DNA of 64,000 nt from CAZWSX01 sp964636985 (GCA_964636985.1 CAZWSX010000013.1:130342-194341), one strand, 5' to 3'. Shown: positions 9,222 to 20,862, numbered from the stretch's first letter. Translations and numbers: made by a program. Notes: generated by a model not told the origin, from the sequence alone.

Positions 9222-10256
9222 ATGCACCGTCGCAACCAAGCCCAAACGGGCTTCACGCTGGTCGAGTTACTAGTGGTGATCGCCATCATCGGCATCCTGG
9301 TTGCCATGCTCTTGCCGGCCATTCAAGCCGCCCGTGAGGCGGCTCGACGGACTCAGTGCTCCAACAACATCCGTCAGCTCGCTTTGGCCGTGCACAACTA
9401 CGAGGGAGCGTTGCTACAGATCCCGCCGGCAGCCTTGATGCGTCCCGGCACGGCGCTAGCGACGAACAACGGTGTCTGGTCGGTTCATGGTCGCATTCTT
9501 GGATTCATCGAACAGGAGGCGATGCAGAACAAGGTCGACCTGACCCTACCTTGGGACGCTCAACTCGGCACCGGCGTTCCCACAACCCGCATTGCCACAT
9601 TCCTTTGCCCAAGCGAACCGAACGATTTCATGCGTTACAAGAGCGGGGCGAACTTCGTTTACCCCCACACGTACGGCTTCAACTACGGAACTTGGCGCAT
9701 CTGGGACCCCACCAGCGCTGCCGCAGGGGACGGAGTCTTTATTGTGAACGGGGGACTTAACCTCAGTCGCATTCCCGATGGAACAAGCAACACGTTGATG
9801 ATTTCGGAGGTGAAGGCCTTCACACCCTACTCTCGCAACATGACTAGCAATCCCAGCGTGACTCCGCCGTCGACATCGGCTGAAGTCGCGGCATTGGTTA
9901 TTGCGGCACCCGACAAGAAACTGGGAGCAGCCACCAACGACAACACGGGGCATACCGAGTGGCCCGATGGACGAGTTCACCATGCAGGTTTCACCACCGT
10001 GCTTACCCCCAATACAAAAGTGGAGGCCTTGATCGGCGGCATTGCGTATGATGCTGACTTCAACAACCAACAAGAAGGCCGCAGCGCTACCATCGCTACC
10101 TATGCAGCGGTCACGTCAAGAAGTTGGCACTCTGGGAAGGTAGTCAATGTCGCCATGCTCGATGGCTCCACGCGATCGATCCAGCGTGAAATCAATCTCA
10201 TAACATGGCGAGCGCTCGGCACCCGCGCCGGGGGCGAAAACCCGTCGGGCTACTGA
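9222..10256 (+). CDS. DUF1559 type IV pilin-like (pseudopilin) protein
   Basis: 344 residues. A short basic leader is followed by [20 protein letters not shown], the class III prepilin site cut before the phenylalanine and the hydrophobic pilin helix. Then come AAREAARR and [16 protein letters not shown], the hallmark start of DUF1559 proteins. The C-terminal part has MLDGSTRSI and ends with a typical LGTRAGGE. This family is greatly expanded in planctomycetes; its function is unknown, presumably in the cell envelope after processing by a prepilin peptidase. Monocistronic by context. Confidence 0.96.
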   Translation: MHRRNQAQTGFTLVELLVVIAIIGILVAMLLPAIQAAREAARRTQCSNNIRQLALAVHNYEGALLQIPPAALMRPGTALATNNGVWSVHGRILGFIEQEAMQNKVDLTLPWDAQLGTGVPTTRIATFLCPSEPNDFMRYKSGANFVYPHTYGFNYGTWRIWDPTSAAAGDGVFIVNGGLNLSRIPDGTSNTLMISEVKAFTPYSRNMTSNPSVTPPSTSAEVAALVIAAPDKKLGAATNDNTGHTEWPDGRVHHAGFTTVLTPNTKVEALIGGIAYDADFNNQQEGRSATIATYAAVTSRSWHSGKVVNVAMLDGSTRSIQREINLITWRALGTRAGGENPSGY

Positions 10257-10563
10257 TTGGCCCTACAAGCGAGACGTTTGAATCCGTCCACTCGTGACGT
10301 TGGTTCCTTCCAAATCGATCTCTGCCAGGCCGCCCCAGGCATCTAACGTTCCGCAGCCCTCGATCCCCAATGCGGCAAGGCTTCAGCTCAGGCTAAGGCT
10401 CTGGCCTTTTGGATATCCGAATGGTGATTGGTCTCGTCAAGGCACCCAGCGCGGAGTTCGTAAAGATTGAGCGAATTTGGCAAGTCCAGGTTGATCGTCT
10501 CAATCCCAGCCAATAGCCTTAGTCGTTTCCTCGCTTGAACGATGGGGCGACAGTATTCCGGTC
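10257..10563. other. intergenic region after the pseudopilin
   Basis: About 307 bp without a supported gene. A weak AAGGC/GCCTT hairpin with a short T run lies near 10395-10410 and could end pseudopilin transcription. Nothing else was recognised. Confidence 0.4.
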
Positions 10564-12594
10564 ATGACAACGCCGTCCGCCACTCCCGATGCCCCCGAGC
10601 CCTCTCCCTCGCAAGGCACTTCGTGGGGCGTGGTGAGTCTCCTGGTCGTGCTCCTCCTTGTTGCCGCGCACGTAACACTGGGTGTGATGTCGACGTCGCG
10701 GCTCTCGGCTACCTTCGACGAACCCGCCCACACCGTTTCTGGCGAGGTCTACTGGCGATACAACGACTATCGCTTCCAGCCCGAAAACGGAAATCTGCCG
10801 CAGCGCTGGTGCGCGCTGGGAAACTATCTCTTCAGGTCAGTGCCCGTGACCAAGCCGACCGACGTCGAGTGGGAACGATCGGACGTCTGGACGCTGGTCG
10901 GTAAAAAGCTGGCCAGTGACGGAGACGACCTCGGCGATCGACTGGCTCTCGCGCGTCTCTTCTCGGTGTTCTGGGGCGCAAGCATCTGCGTCCTCGTGTA
11001 CTGGACTTCCCAGAAAATCTTCGGACCCGAAAGTGGCCTGCTGTCGCTAGCCTTGTGTGCTTTCTGCCCGACGTTGCTTGCCAACGGCCCTTTGGCGACA
11101 TCCGATGCCTGTGCCGCGTTCTTCTTTCTCGCCGCCACGCTTTCGACTTGGGAGTTGCTCCACCGCGTCGATCTCACGCGCTGGTGTCTTACGACGCTCG
11201 CCGTTGCCGGGCTCTGTCTGGCGAAATACTCCGCGCCGCTGATCCTTCCCATCGCGGCGATCTTGACGATCGTTCGACTCATTGCCGGATACCCAACCGG
11301 CATCGGCTTGTTCGGAGTCGCCCGTACTTTCTCGTCGCGCGCTATAGCGGCTCTCCTGGCAGCAGGCAATGTTCTTACCATCGGCGTCGCATCGTGGGCT
11401 ATCCTCTGGACCGCCTACGGCTGGCGCTACGAGACAATCAATCCACACCTATCCAGCCCAGGCGAAATGTACGTGGGTGGGTCGCTCGAACAACTGTTGC
11501 CGCACGTCCCCTCGCGCCGAGTCGCCGCGGCGATCTCGATGGTGGCCGAACGAGAACTCTTGCCCGAAGCCTACTGCTACGGCGCGACTCACGTCCTGGC
11601 TAAGCAGGAACGCGACAGCTTCTTCAACGGCGAATACTCGTACAAAGGCTGGCTCGCGTTTTTTCCCTACTGCTTTGCCGTGAAGACCTCCCCGCTGCTG
11701 TTAGCGGTGCTGTTGTTAAGTGCCCTCGGCTGGATCGTGAGAAGGCGTTCCTCCAATGCCCCGTCCCCGGCAAACAAATCACAAGGCGGATTCGATCGCG
11801 GCACCTTCTACGCCTGCATTCCGCTGATAACGCTACTCTGCGTCTACTGGCTTTCGGCCCTCTCCACGACGCTCAACATCGGCCACCGCCACATCCTTCC
11901 CACCTATCCACCGCTCTACGTGCTTGCGGGCGGCGCCTTGGCCTGGATCTCCAACAAGACACTCGCGAGAGGACTTCTCGCTGCTGCAACGATCGTCGCC
12001 GCGACGATCGCCATGACCGCCTTTCCCCACTACCTCGCCTACTTCAACGGCATCGTGACGCGCGACGAAGGCTATCGTCATCTGGTCGACAGCAGTCTCG
12101 ATTGGGGCCAAGATCTGCCGACCCTGCGCGACTGGCTCAAAGCCAATAATCCTTCCGCAGAAGACGGCGGCTCCCAACGAGTGTTTCTCGATTACTTTGG
12201 AATCGATTCCCCCAAGCGGTTCGACATCGAGTCGGAACCCGTGATGAGTGGCTGCCAGAATTCGAGGATCGCGCCGGGCCTCTACTGTTTTAGTGCCACC
12301 GAGCTGCAGGCGGTTTACGCCCCCAACGAGCAACAGTGGACCCCCGTCATGCAGCAATCGTTCAACACCATGCGAGAGCTGGCCAAGGCGGGCTTCGCCA
12401 ACACGCCGCGGGGAACACAAATCAACGGCCAACTCGTCGACGGCAAAATACTGTCCGAGCTATACCCGGCCGTGTTGCGGTTTCGGCTCAGAACGATCCT
12501 GCGTTCGAAAAAGCCGCTCGCGAATGTTGGCGGATCTATACTGGTGTTCGACGTGACGCCTGAATTCGCTGCATCCGTCGTCGACGATGAATAG
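10564..12594 (+). CDS. integral membrane glycosyltransferase, PMT/ArnT-like
   Basis: 676 residues with about ten hydrophobic segments. The first periplasmic loop holds an acidic FDEPAH motif close to the first membrane helix, as in GT-C enzymes that use lipid-linked sugars, and NLPQRW follows. The C-terminal soluble part contains SSLDWGQDLPTLRDWL, seen in planctomycete members of this group. It probably transfers a sugar from a polyprenyl-phosphate donor on the outer face of the inner membrane. A GT2 enzyme of the polyprenyl-phosphate glycosyltransferase type lies 53 bp downstream on the same strand and could supply that donor; the link is inferred. Confidence 0.85.
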   Translation: MTTPSATPDAPEPSPSQGTSWGVVSLLVVLLLVAAHVTLGVMSTSRLSATFDEPAHTVSGEVYWRYNDYRFQPENGNLPQRWCALGNYLFRSVPVTKPTDVEWERSDVWTLVGKKLASDGDDLGDRLALARLFSVFWGASICVLVYWTSQKIFGPESGLLSLALCAFCPTLLANGPLATSDACAAFFFLAATLSTWELLHRVDLTRWCLTTLAVAGLCLAKYSAPLILPIAAILTIVRLIAGYPTGIGLFGVARTFSSRAIAALLAAGNVLTIGVASWAILWTAYGWRYETINPHLSSPGEMYVGGSLEQLLPHVPSRRVAAAISMVAERELLPEAYCYGATHVLAKQERDSFFNGEYSYKGWLAFFPYCFAVKTSPLLLAVLLLSALGWIVRRRSSNAPSPANKSQGGFDRGTFYACIPLITLLCVYWLSALSTTLNIGHRHILPTYPPLYVLAGGALAWISNKTLARGLLAAATIVAATIAMTAFPHYLAYFNGIVTRDEGYRHLVDSSLDWGQDLPTLRDWLKANNPSAEDGGSQRVFLDYFGIDSPKRFDIESEPVMSGCQNSRIAPGLYCFSATELQAVYAPNEQQWTPVMQQSFNTMRELAKAGFANTPRGTQINGQLVDGKILSELYPAVLRFRLRTILRSKKPLANVGGSILVFDVTPEFAASVVDDE

Positions 12595-12647
12595 CGAATG
12601 GCGGACAAGCGGATCGCGAACTACGGCTTTCGATTAGACTCTTCATC

Positions 12648-13703
12648 ATGCCGAGCACCTGGCAAGTCCTGATCCCCGTTTTCAACGAGTGGGATGTCGT
12701 CAGCTTGCTGCTTCGTCGCTTCGATGACGTTTGCAAGACCCGAGGCTGGCAACTCGATGTTCTGCTCGTCGACGACGGTTCGTACGCGTCGCATCGCGAA
12801 CTGCTGCGGGTCGACGGCCTCCATCACATTCAAAGCATCGAGGTTCTAACACTCGGACGAAACCTGGGAAGCCAACGCGCCATTGCCGTGGGCCTCTCGT
12901 GGCTGGCCGATCATCGCCCCGATCGCGCGACATTGATCTTGGATGGCGACGGTGAAGACGACCCCTCCGACGTGCCCGCGCTGATCGATGCGTCCCAAGC
13001 CGATCCCAGCGAACCGATTGTGTTCGCGGCGCGCAATCGACGTCGCGAGTCGTGGCTGTTCCAGCTCTTCTATCGGCTCTACCAGGCGCTGCACATTGTC
13101 CTGATCGGTTCGGACGTCCGCGTGGGCAATTTCAGTTTCGTCCCCGCTCGACACTTGCGGACTCTATGCCTCACCAGCGAACTCTGGACCCACTACGCAG
13201 CCTGCGTGTTGGCCTCGCGCACACCTCGTCGCTTCATCCCTACCGATCGCGCCAAGCGCTTGGCCGGCCAATCGAAGATGAACTTTTATAGCCTGGTGGA
13301 ACACGGGCTCGGCGCGCTCTCGATCCACGCGCCAAAGATCGCCGTGCGGGGGCTGCTCGCAACCGCCGCGCTGGCGGTGCTCGCAGCGATCATGTCCATA
13401 GCGGCAATCGCCGCCTACGCCCTCAGCGGGAGCAGAGTCGCCGGATGGACGGCCGCCGGGTCGGTCCTCGCAACCATGATCGCAATCGCCTGCGGAGCCG
13501 GCTGCCTGGCATGGGCCCTCACCTCAATCAGCCTCCGCCAAACCATGGCCTTCATCCCGCTGCGGGACTACAAATGGTTCGTTCTCGAAACCGAGTCCAT
13601 TGCCGTTTCGCCTCTCTCGAATGGCACCTCAAGCGAACCGCTTAACGAGAACAACGCTGGCGCCGCTCAAGGGCAAGCTACTACTCGGGTCAATCGTGCG
13701 TAA
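12648..13703 (+). CDS. family 2 glycosyltransferase (DPM1/polyprenyl-phosphate type)
   Basis: 351 residues. The GT-A domain starts at once: VLIPVFNEWDVVSLLLRR, then LLVDDGS and LTLGRNLGSQRAIAVGLSW. Next come LDGDGEDDP, the metal-binding acidic cluster, and QSKMNFYSLVEHGL. Two C-terminal membrane helices follow (about 230-300). This is the layout of enzymes that charge undecaprenyl phosphate with a sugar at the cytoplasmic face. The gene follows the GT-C enzyme closely, so both probably act in one envelope glycosylation pathway. Its 3' end overlaps the convergent LRR gene by 14 bp. Confidence 0.9.
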   Translation: MPSTWQVLIPVFNEWDVVSLLLRRFDDVCKTRGWQLDVLLVDDGSYASHRELLRVDGLHHIQSIEVLTLGRNLGSQRAIAVGLSWLADHRPDRATLILDGDGEDDPSDVPALIDASQADPSEPIVFAARNRRRESWLFQLFYRLYQALHIVLIGSDVRVGNFSFVPARHLRTLCLTSELWTHYAACVLASRTPRRFIPTDRAKRLAGQSKMNFYSLVEHGLGALSIHAPKIAVRGLLATAALAVLAAIMSIAAIAAYALSGSRVAGWTAAGSVLATMIAIACGAGCLAWALTSISLRQTMAFIPLRDYKWFVLETESIAVSPLSNGTSSEPLNENNAGAAQGQATTRVNRA

Positions 13704-16272
13704 TCCTCACCCACGGGTATTTCGCCCGCAACGCGTCGATAGCCCCCGACGAAACGCGAGTTCTCTTCAGCTCCAGCTTTCTCAGCTGCGGCAGCGCCAT
13801 CACATGCTTAAGTCCCTCGTCAGTGACAGCCGTGTTCGAGAGATCGAGCCGCCGCAAGTGTTTCCAGCTGGCCATGTGACGCAGCCCAGCATCCGTGACT
13901 TTTGTCCCATTGAGCCCAACCCTTTGCAGATCGGTTAGCCCGCTCATTGCCTTCAGCGTCGCATCACCTGCGGCAGTGTTCGTCAATTCGACGTCCCGCA
14001 GCCAAACGTAGTCGGCCAGATTAACGAGGACCTTGTCGTCGAAGCACGGCCCCTCCAGATCGATCGAGCGTGTCGCGATATGGTGCTTGTTTCGCAGAAA
14101 CGCCAGGCTCGCGCTGGAGAGCGTGCTGCCACCGATCGCCAGATTGTCGATTCGCGACCCCTTCAACGCATCGCGCGCCGCAATCGGCGAGACACTCGTG
14201 CCCTCCAACCAGAGATACCGCAGGTTGGCCAGGCGCGCTATCCGAGCCAGCGAAGCGTCCGAGACCCTGGTCCCGTCCAGCGACAGCCCCTGCAAACCCG
14301 TCATCTGGTCCAGGCATTCCAGATCGGCGTCCGTCAACTCCATATCCTGCAGATGCAAGTATTGCAGCGAAGGCAACTTTCCCAGTTCCTTCAGACCGGC
14401 GCCCGTGATGCCGCAATCGGTAAAACTCAACCAATAAACTGGCTGTCGTGTTGCCAGTTGCTCCAGCGTCTTGTCCGTGACGCCGCGGCCTCGCAGCGCG
14501 ATATGGGTTAACTGATCGAGCGGCGCGAACTCGGCCCAGATCTCGTCGGTGATCGAGTGTTCGTCCAAATGAAGACGTTGCACATCGGAGTCCGCAACAA
14601 TCGCCTGCCGCCGCTCGCGCGTTAAAGGCCATTCCCGCGGAACCTTGAGAAAATGTTGGTCGCCAAAGTGGTCCCCGGGCTCCGCCCACACCAGCGTGCG
14701 ATCGTCGATGTTGACGCTCTTTCTCCACTCGCACAACGTCTTGAGTGATTCATACGAAAACTGACCGCGCGCCACGGCCATGCCCCGGAGTTCTTCCAGC
14801 GAGAGAATCGTGGCCAGCGCGTCGTCGCCCAGTTTGGTTCCGCTGATCGTAAGTCCCGCCAGGTGCGGGTGGTCGCGGAACACGGCAAAGTCGGCAGAGG
14901 TGACCGGCGTATCGGCGAGATTGATGTATTCCAGTTTGCGCAACTTTGCCAGGGCAGCCATGCCGCGAGCACCAATCGCACAGCCCCTTACATTGATATG
15001 GCGAACCTCGGTGTGGGCGGCCAGCAGTTCAAGTATTTCGTCGTCGCAGTTGCTCCCCTCCAGCACGAGATAGTCTTGAACCGGATACTTCGCAATCACC
15101 TCCCATTCCGCGCGAGAAAGTGGCTTAGAGATCTCGATGCCATGAAAGCGGCCCGCCCGTTTACCAGCAAGACCCCGCAATTCACTCTTGTGAAAGTCGC
15201 CCTTGTCGAGATAAGAAACCGTTTTGATATTCGGCAACGCATGAAGCCGCCGCACACCAAACAAGGTTGTTGGCGTACGGCGAATATCTAAATTCTCCAG
15301 CGTTGTCGTCTCGGTCAGCGCGTTAAGCGTGGCATCGGTAACCGCCGTCCCGCTAAGCCGGATATCGTTCAGCGGCCATTGGGCCAGCGTCCTCCCCGTG
15401 AAGTCGGTAATTCGCGTTTCACTCAGGTCGACGCCGGTTAACTTGGGAAACCTCGCGAGCTTCTTCACGACTTCGTCGTCGACTTGCGTGCCGTCCAGGT
15501 CCACCCACTTCACCTCGGCAAAGTCCGGAAACCGCGCGAAGCCTGCGCCCGTGAGATCGGTTTGCCAGAATTCCAGGCCTTCGAGCCGCGGAAACGCCGA
15601 GAGCACCTCGGCGATTTCATCACCTACCAGCGTGCCGCTCAAGTCGAGTCGGCGAAGCCGCGAGTTCCTTTTGAGATAGGCCACGCCTTGGCCCGTCACT
15701 CCCGCGCCTGGTATCAGCAACTCCTCAAGGCGAGTCCAATTCCGCAGGTCGGCAAGCGCTCCGTCGTCAATCAACGCATGATGGATGCGAAGGTTCTTTA
15801 CATTTCGCAAGTGCGAGAGCCGGGCCAAATGTTCGTGCGTAACCGGCGCGTCGAGACAATAGATCGACTCGACACGATCGATCTTCCCAATAGCCTCGAA
15901 AATGGCATCGAGCGAACTCCGCGCGTGGCTATTCACCGTCACCGCGACGACCGAACGAAAGTAGTGTCCCCCGCGAAAATTCCGCACCGCAGGCGGCAAC
16001 TTCGCCAGCCATTTCGGCTCGGGTTCAAACTCACAGTGGCAATCAAGGCTGCGCAACGTCTCGAACGCAACCCGCTGCCGTTCCGACCGCGAGTACGGCA
16101 GCCCCATCGCCAGGCAAACGAGCGTGATCAGAATCAAGATCGTCCGCAACGAAAACCGCGGAACCAGCCAAGAACGCCGGCGGCGAGTCGCAGCCTTGGC
16201 GGCATCGGGCTCGCGTCTTGAGATCGCGCTGTCTTCCACCGATTTGCCCCCCTTTTTCAGGTCTGCCGCCAT
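13690..16272 (-). CDS. membrane-anchored leucine-rich-repeat protein
   Basis: 860 residues. A basic N-terminus is followed by one membrane helix (FSLRTILILITLVCLAMGLP, near 41-60), a start common to planctomycete LRR proteins. About 25 leucine-rich repeats of the form LRxLDLSxTxVTDxGL fill the rest, the clearest being in the C-terminal third (DLSNTAVTDEGLKHV). Such repeats make a curved protein-binding surface. The orientation outside the inner membrane is inferred. Partners are unknown. The gene converges on the GT2 gene with a 14-bp overlap. Confidence 0.93.
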   Translation of the reverse strand: MAADLKKGGKSVEDSAISRREPDAAKAATRRRRSWLVPRFSLRTILILITLVCLAMGLPYSRSERQRVAFETLRSLDCHCEFEPEPKWLAKLPPAVRNFRGGHYFRSVVAVTVNSHARSSLDAIFEAIGKIDRVESIYCLDAPVTHEHLARLSHLRNVKNLRIHHALIDDGALADLRNWTRLEELLIPGAGVTGQGVAYLKRNSRLRRLDLSGTLVGDEIAEVLSAFPRLEGLEFWQTDLTGAGFARFPDFAEVKWVDLDGTQVDDEVVKKLARFPKLTGVDLSETRITDFTGRTLAQWPLNDIRLSGTAVTDATLNALTETTTLENLDIRRTPTTLFGVRRLHALPNIKTVSYLDKGDFHKSELRGLAGKRAGRFHGIEISKPLSRAEWEVIAKYPVQDYLVLEGSNCDDEILELLAAHTEVRHINVRGCAIGARGMAALAKLRKLEYINLADTPVTSADFAVFRDHPHLAGLTISGTKLGDDALATILSLEELRGMAVARGQFSYESLKTLCEWRKSVNIDDRTLVWAEPGDHFGDQHFLKVPREWPLTRERRQAIVADSDVQRLHLDEHSITDEIWAEFAPLDQLTHIALRGRGVTDKTLEQLATRQPVYWLSFTDCGITGAGLKELGKLPSLQYLHLQDMELTDADLECLDQMTGLQGLSLDGTRVSDASLARIARLANLRYLWLEGTSVSPIAARDALKGSRIDNLAIGGSTLSSASLAFLRNKHHIATRSIDLEGPCFDDKVLVNLADYVWLRDVELTNTAAGDATLKAMSGLTDLQRVGLNGTKVTDAGLRHMASWKHLRRLDLSNTAVTDEGLKHVMALPQLRKLELKRTRVSSGAIDALRAKYPWVRITHD

Positions 16273-16440
16273 TCTACCTCCCGTTCGCTAGCAAAACGCA
16301 ATCGCCCCTTAGGAGGGGCAGCAATCAATACCTCCCTTTTGAAAATGTTTCCCTAGCACAAACAGCACTGCTTTTTCAAACTTCCGAGCCCGACTTTCTT
16401 CGCGAACAGTTTCCTGCGAACGAATCCAGCTGGAGTCGCC

Positions 16441-17592
16441 ATGGCTACTTCGACTATTCCCACGCCCGCACAACGCCTGCGCGCGCTGCAATGCGAAATC
16501 GCCGACGCGGCCAACCGTGGCTTTTCGACGACCGACATCGCCGGGGTCGAGGCCTTCGACGCCGCCGTGCGTACCTCATCGCGAGTGACGCCGCGCCGCG
16601 TGGTTCCGGAAACCAAGCCAGTCAAGTTCAAGGAAGTGATCATCTTTATCCACGGGGTCACCGAGAACCCCGACGTCGACTCGCCTCGCAAGTGGTACGA
16701 CGACTTGTACGACGGCGTCGACCTGGTGATCGGCGACCGCCGCAAAGCCTGGCGCGACGCCACCCGCTGCGACGTCTTTTGGGGCTTCAACTACGACGAC
16801 ATTGAAGAGCCCACCGGCCATCGCCTGCTCACGCAAGCCGAAAAAGAACTCGGCGATCGCGTCATGCAAAAAGTCCACGATACGTGGGAGTTCACGCTCA
16901 ACCCGATGCGTCTGGCCGTCACCTACCTGGCTCGCCCTCTTTCGATTTACCGTTTTGCCGACATCTTCTACTACGTCTCGAGCGACGGCAAAGCCGCCAT
17001 TCGCGCCGCCGTCGCCGAACAAGTGATGCAGCAAATCGACCCGCAAGACTGCGAGGAAGGCGAAGGACTCTCGCTCACCATCCTGGGCCACTCCGCAGGC
17101 TCAGTGATCGCCTTCGACTTTTGCTTCTTCCTCTTCTTCAGCGAAGATCACGCCTTCGTCGACCCTAGTTCAATGAGGAAGATGAACTCGCACACGCATC
17201 ACGCCTGCAACCAAATGAAAGAACTGCGCACGCTGGCCCAAACCGGCCGCTTGCGGTTGCGACGGCTCTACACCTTCGGCTCGCCCATATCCATGGTCGC
17301 CTACCGGGCGGATTCGCTGTTGAACCTGTTCGCCAAAGGAAAGCGCCTCAACCCGCGCCACTACGGCCTGTTGCCGACCAAGCCCCAAGAGCCGCTCGAA
17401 GGCCCGCGTTGGATCAATATCTGGGACAAGGACGACCCCATCGCTTATCCCGTCGAGCCATTGCTGCACGAGTGCTGGTCGGGCCGGCTGATCAAAGACA
17501 TCAACATGGATGTCTCGATGAGCGTCGCCGCCGCCCACAACGCCTACTGGGACAGCCCCGAGGTCTACCAGGCCATCGCCGATCACTGGTAG
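16441..17592 (+). CDS. alpha/beta hydrolase-fold protein
   Basis: 383 residues. After an N-terminal region of about 60 residues comes EVIIFIHGVTENPD, which fits the oxyanion-hole strand. The nucleophile elbow is GHSAGS (near 216-221), and a late histidine in AAAHNAYWDS near the C-terminus could complete the triad. No signal peptide is seen. A CTGGAG sequence sits seven bases before the ATG, supporting the start. The substrate is not predictable; lipase or esterase activity is the family-level guess. Confidence 0.78.
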   Translation: MATSTIPTPAQRLRALQCEIADAANRGFSTTDIAGVEAFDAAVRTSSRVTPRRVVPETKPVKFKEVIIFIHGVTENPDVDSPRKWYDDLYDGVDLVIGDRRKAWRDATRCDVFWGFNYDDIEEPTGHRLLTQAEKELGDRVMQKVHDTWEFTLNPMRLAVTYLARPLSIYRFADIFYYVSSDGKAAIRAAVAEQVMQQIDPQDCEEGEGLSLTILGHSAGSVIAFDFCFFLFFSEDHAFVDPSSMRKMNSHTHHACNQMKELRTLAQTGRLRLRRLYTFGSPISMVAYRADSLLNLFAKGKRLNPRHYGLLPTKPQEPLEGPRWINIWDKDDPIAYPVEPLLHECWSGRLIKDINMDVSMSVAAAHNAYWDSPEVYQAIADHW

Positions 17593-17598
17593 GGAAGA

Positions 17599-17658
17599 GG
17601 CTTCAGGCTTCAGGCTCCAGGCTTCAGGCTTCAGGCTTCAGGCTTCAGGCTTCAGGCA
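17599..17658. repeat. 7-bp tandem repeat (GCTTCAG)n
   Basis: About eight head-to-tail copies of GCTTCAG, one of them GCTCCAG, directly after the hydrolase stop codon. A pyrimidine-rich stretch with repeated CTCCCC-type words follows at 17724-17800. The array is probably prone to copy-number change. Confidence 0.9.
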
Positions 17659-17803
17659 TGGAACCGTTTGACGCGAAATGGTTCCGACCCCCCAAACGCT
17701 TTGAGGCGTCGACGTACTTCAGTCTCCCCATCTCCCCTTCCCCCGCGCTCCCCATCTCCCCCTCACCCCTTCCCCCACTCTCCCCTACTCCCGCACGCAC
17801 GCC

Positions 17804-18583
17804 CTACCAGCACGTATACCCACCATCGATCACCAGCGACGCGCCCGTCATGTACCGCGAGGCATCGCTCGCCAGGTATACGGCCAGCGGTCCCAAGTCG
17901 GTGGGATCGCCAAAGTGCCCCATCGGGATCTGTGACTGGAAGATTTGTGTCACCTCCGGGTGAAGCCGTTGCCATCGCTGGTTCGGCTCGGTCATGAACC
18001 CGCCGGGCAAGATCGCATTCACCGTGATGCCGTGCGGCGCCCAGTCGGCCGCCGTGGCACGTGTCATCATCACGATCGCCGCCTTGCACGTTTCGTAGTG
18101 CCGCCCGGCAATGCCACGCCCCGCGACGAGTGCGTTGATCGACGCGATGTTAATCACCCGCCCAGGCTTGCCTGCCTTGAGCAGTTCTCCGCCAATAATC
18201 TTGGTGCACAGGAACGCCGACGTCAGATTGAAATCGACATGCTTCTGCCACTGCTCGAGCGACGTTTCGTGCAGCGGAATATTCTCCCGCCGGCCACCCA
18301 CGTTGTTCACCAGAATGTCGATCGCCCCGACCTGTAGCGCCTTCTGGCAGGCCGCTTCACACTCGGGCGGACTACCAATATCGGCAACAATCGTATGGGC
18401 TTGTCGCCCGCGCTGGCGGATGTCGTCGGCCGTCTTGTTAAGGCTCTCCACATCGCGCCCAGCCAGCACAACATCGGCCCCCGCCTCAGCGAGGGCCAGC
18501 GACATCTCCCGCCCCAATCCACGGCTTCCCCCTGTAATAAAAACTCGTTTGCCATCAAGCTTGAAACGGTCGAGAACGCTCAC
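17804..18583 (-). CDS. SDR-family oxidoreductase
   Basis: 259 residues from the GTG at 18583, chosen because GAGG lies eight bases upstream; a second GTG at 18592 overlaps that site. The Rossmann motif TGGSRGLG is followed by NNVGG (the NNAG position), INIASI and the active-site pair YETCK. The late LPGGFMTEPN and DGGYTCW match the glucose/gluconate 5-dehydrogenase-like branch. It should use NAD(P)(H) on an alcohol or sugar acid; the substrate is unknown. It is transcribed divergently from hemL. Confidence 0.92.
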   Translation of the reverse strand: MSVLDRFKLDGKRVFITGGSRGLGREMSLALAEAGADVVLAGRDVESLNKTADDIRQRGRQAHTIVADIGSPPECEAACQKALQVGAIDILVNNVGGRRENIPLHETSLEQWQKHVDFNLTSAFLCTKIIGGELLKAGKPGRVINIASINALVAGRGIAGRHYETCKAAIVMMTRATAADWAPHGITVNAILPGGFMTEPNQRWQRLHPEVTQIFQSQIPMGHFGDPTDLGPLAVYLASDASRYMTGASLVIDGGYTCW

Positions 18584-18745
18584 AGTGGTCACCTCAGAAG
18601 GAAGTAGGGCGGGATGGAGCAGGGCAGGGGAGGACCGCCATTATGCCCGAACGCGTGGCCCAAAGGTGGTCGCCCGAAACGGCCTGCGAAGGTAGGATTT
18701 CGTAATACACTTCACTCACCAACCCGACGCCTGACTTTCCCCAAC

Positions 18746-20030
<1,285 letters not shown>

Positions 20031-20032
<2 letters not shown>

Positions 20033-20112
20033 GACGGACAATTCTGTCCGTCCAAAGTGGAGTCAGCCCCTAAAAAAGTGGCACAGACAATCCTGTCTGT
20101 GCGCAGTGGACA
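20031..20112 (-). repeat. composite double-hairpin repeat, copy 1
   Basis: Two perfect 9-bp inverted repeats: GGACGGACA/TGTCCGTCC at 20032-20053 and GCACAGACA/TGTCTGTGC at 20081-20102. They are joined by a spacer that reads TTTTTTAGGGGCTGACTCCAC on the opposite strand. The first arm touches the hemL stop codon. The arrangement is the reverse complement of the copy at 41014-41132. Confidence 0.85.
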
Positions 20113-20154
20113 CGCTTTAGCCAGTGGAGACCGAGCGCAAGAGGAGATCGTGGA

Positions 20155-20853
20155 ATGACCAACGAAGCTAAACCAGCATCCACCATTCTCTGGCGATCCC
20201 TTCTCTCGCTGCCCGTTTTCATCCTCGCCCTTGGCGCACTGCTGTTCGGCGCGGCCCGCAATATCCGCTGGCTCAACGGTTGGCTCTTCATCGCCGTCTT
20301 CGTCGCCTTGTCGATCCCCAGCATCGCCTACCTGTGGCGAGTCAACCCCGACATCTTCGTCGCCCGCGCCAAAATCCACGCGGGTTCGAAAGCTTGGGAC
20401 CTGATCCTCGTCACCATCATTTTGACAGCCTTCTTCGCGATCTTCCTGGTCGCTGGCCTCGACGCCCGCTTCCACTGGTCGAACGTTCCGACCTGGTTGA
20501 CCGCCAAGGGCTTCGCCTTGCTGGTGATCGGCTATCTTGGCTCCATCTGGGTCTACGGCGCGAACAAATTCGCCGAGCCCACCGTCCGCATCCAAAAGGA
20601 TCGCGGGCAAACCGTGATTTCGACTGGCCCCTACGCGATCGTCCGCCACCCGCTCTACATGTGGTCGCTGATCATGATCTACGGTTTCCCCTTGGCGCTC
20701 GGCTCATACTGGGCACTGGTCCCTTGCATGATCGGGACCATTGTTTTGGTTGCGCGAACGGCCCTCGAAGACCAAACGCTGCAAGCGGAGTTGGACGGGT
20801 ACAAGGAGTACGCGGAGCGCGTGCGGTACCGGTTGATTCCGGGGGTTTGGTGA
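20155..20853 (+). CDS. ICMT-like integral membrane methyltransferase
   Basis: 232 residues with about five hydrophobic segments. The C-terminal signature GPYAIVRHPLYMWSLIMIYG is the SAM-binding core of the isoprenylcysteine carboxyl methyltransferase/phospholipid methyltransferase group. It is followed by EDQTLQAELDGYKEYAERVRYRLIPGVW, the typical ending. The substrate of bacterial members is generally unknown. It lies 122 bp after hemL, with a double-hairpin repeat between, so separate transcription is likely. Confidence 0.88.
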   Translation: MTNEAKPASTILWRSLLSLPVFILALGALLFGAARNIRWLNGWLFIAVFVALSIPSIAYLWRVNPDIFVARAKIHAGSKAWDLILVTIILTAFFAIFLVAGLDARFHWSNVPTWLTAKGFALLVIGYLGSIWVYGANKFAEPTVRIQKDRGQTVISTGPYAIVRHPLYMWSLIMIYGFPLALGSYWALVPCMIGTIVLVARTALEDQTLQAELDGYKEYAERVRYRLIPGVW

Positions 20854-20862
20854 CGTCTTCGA

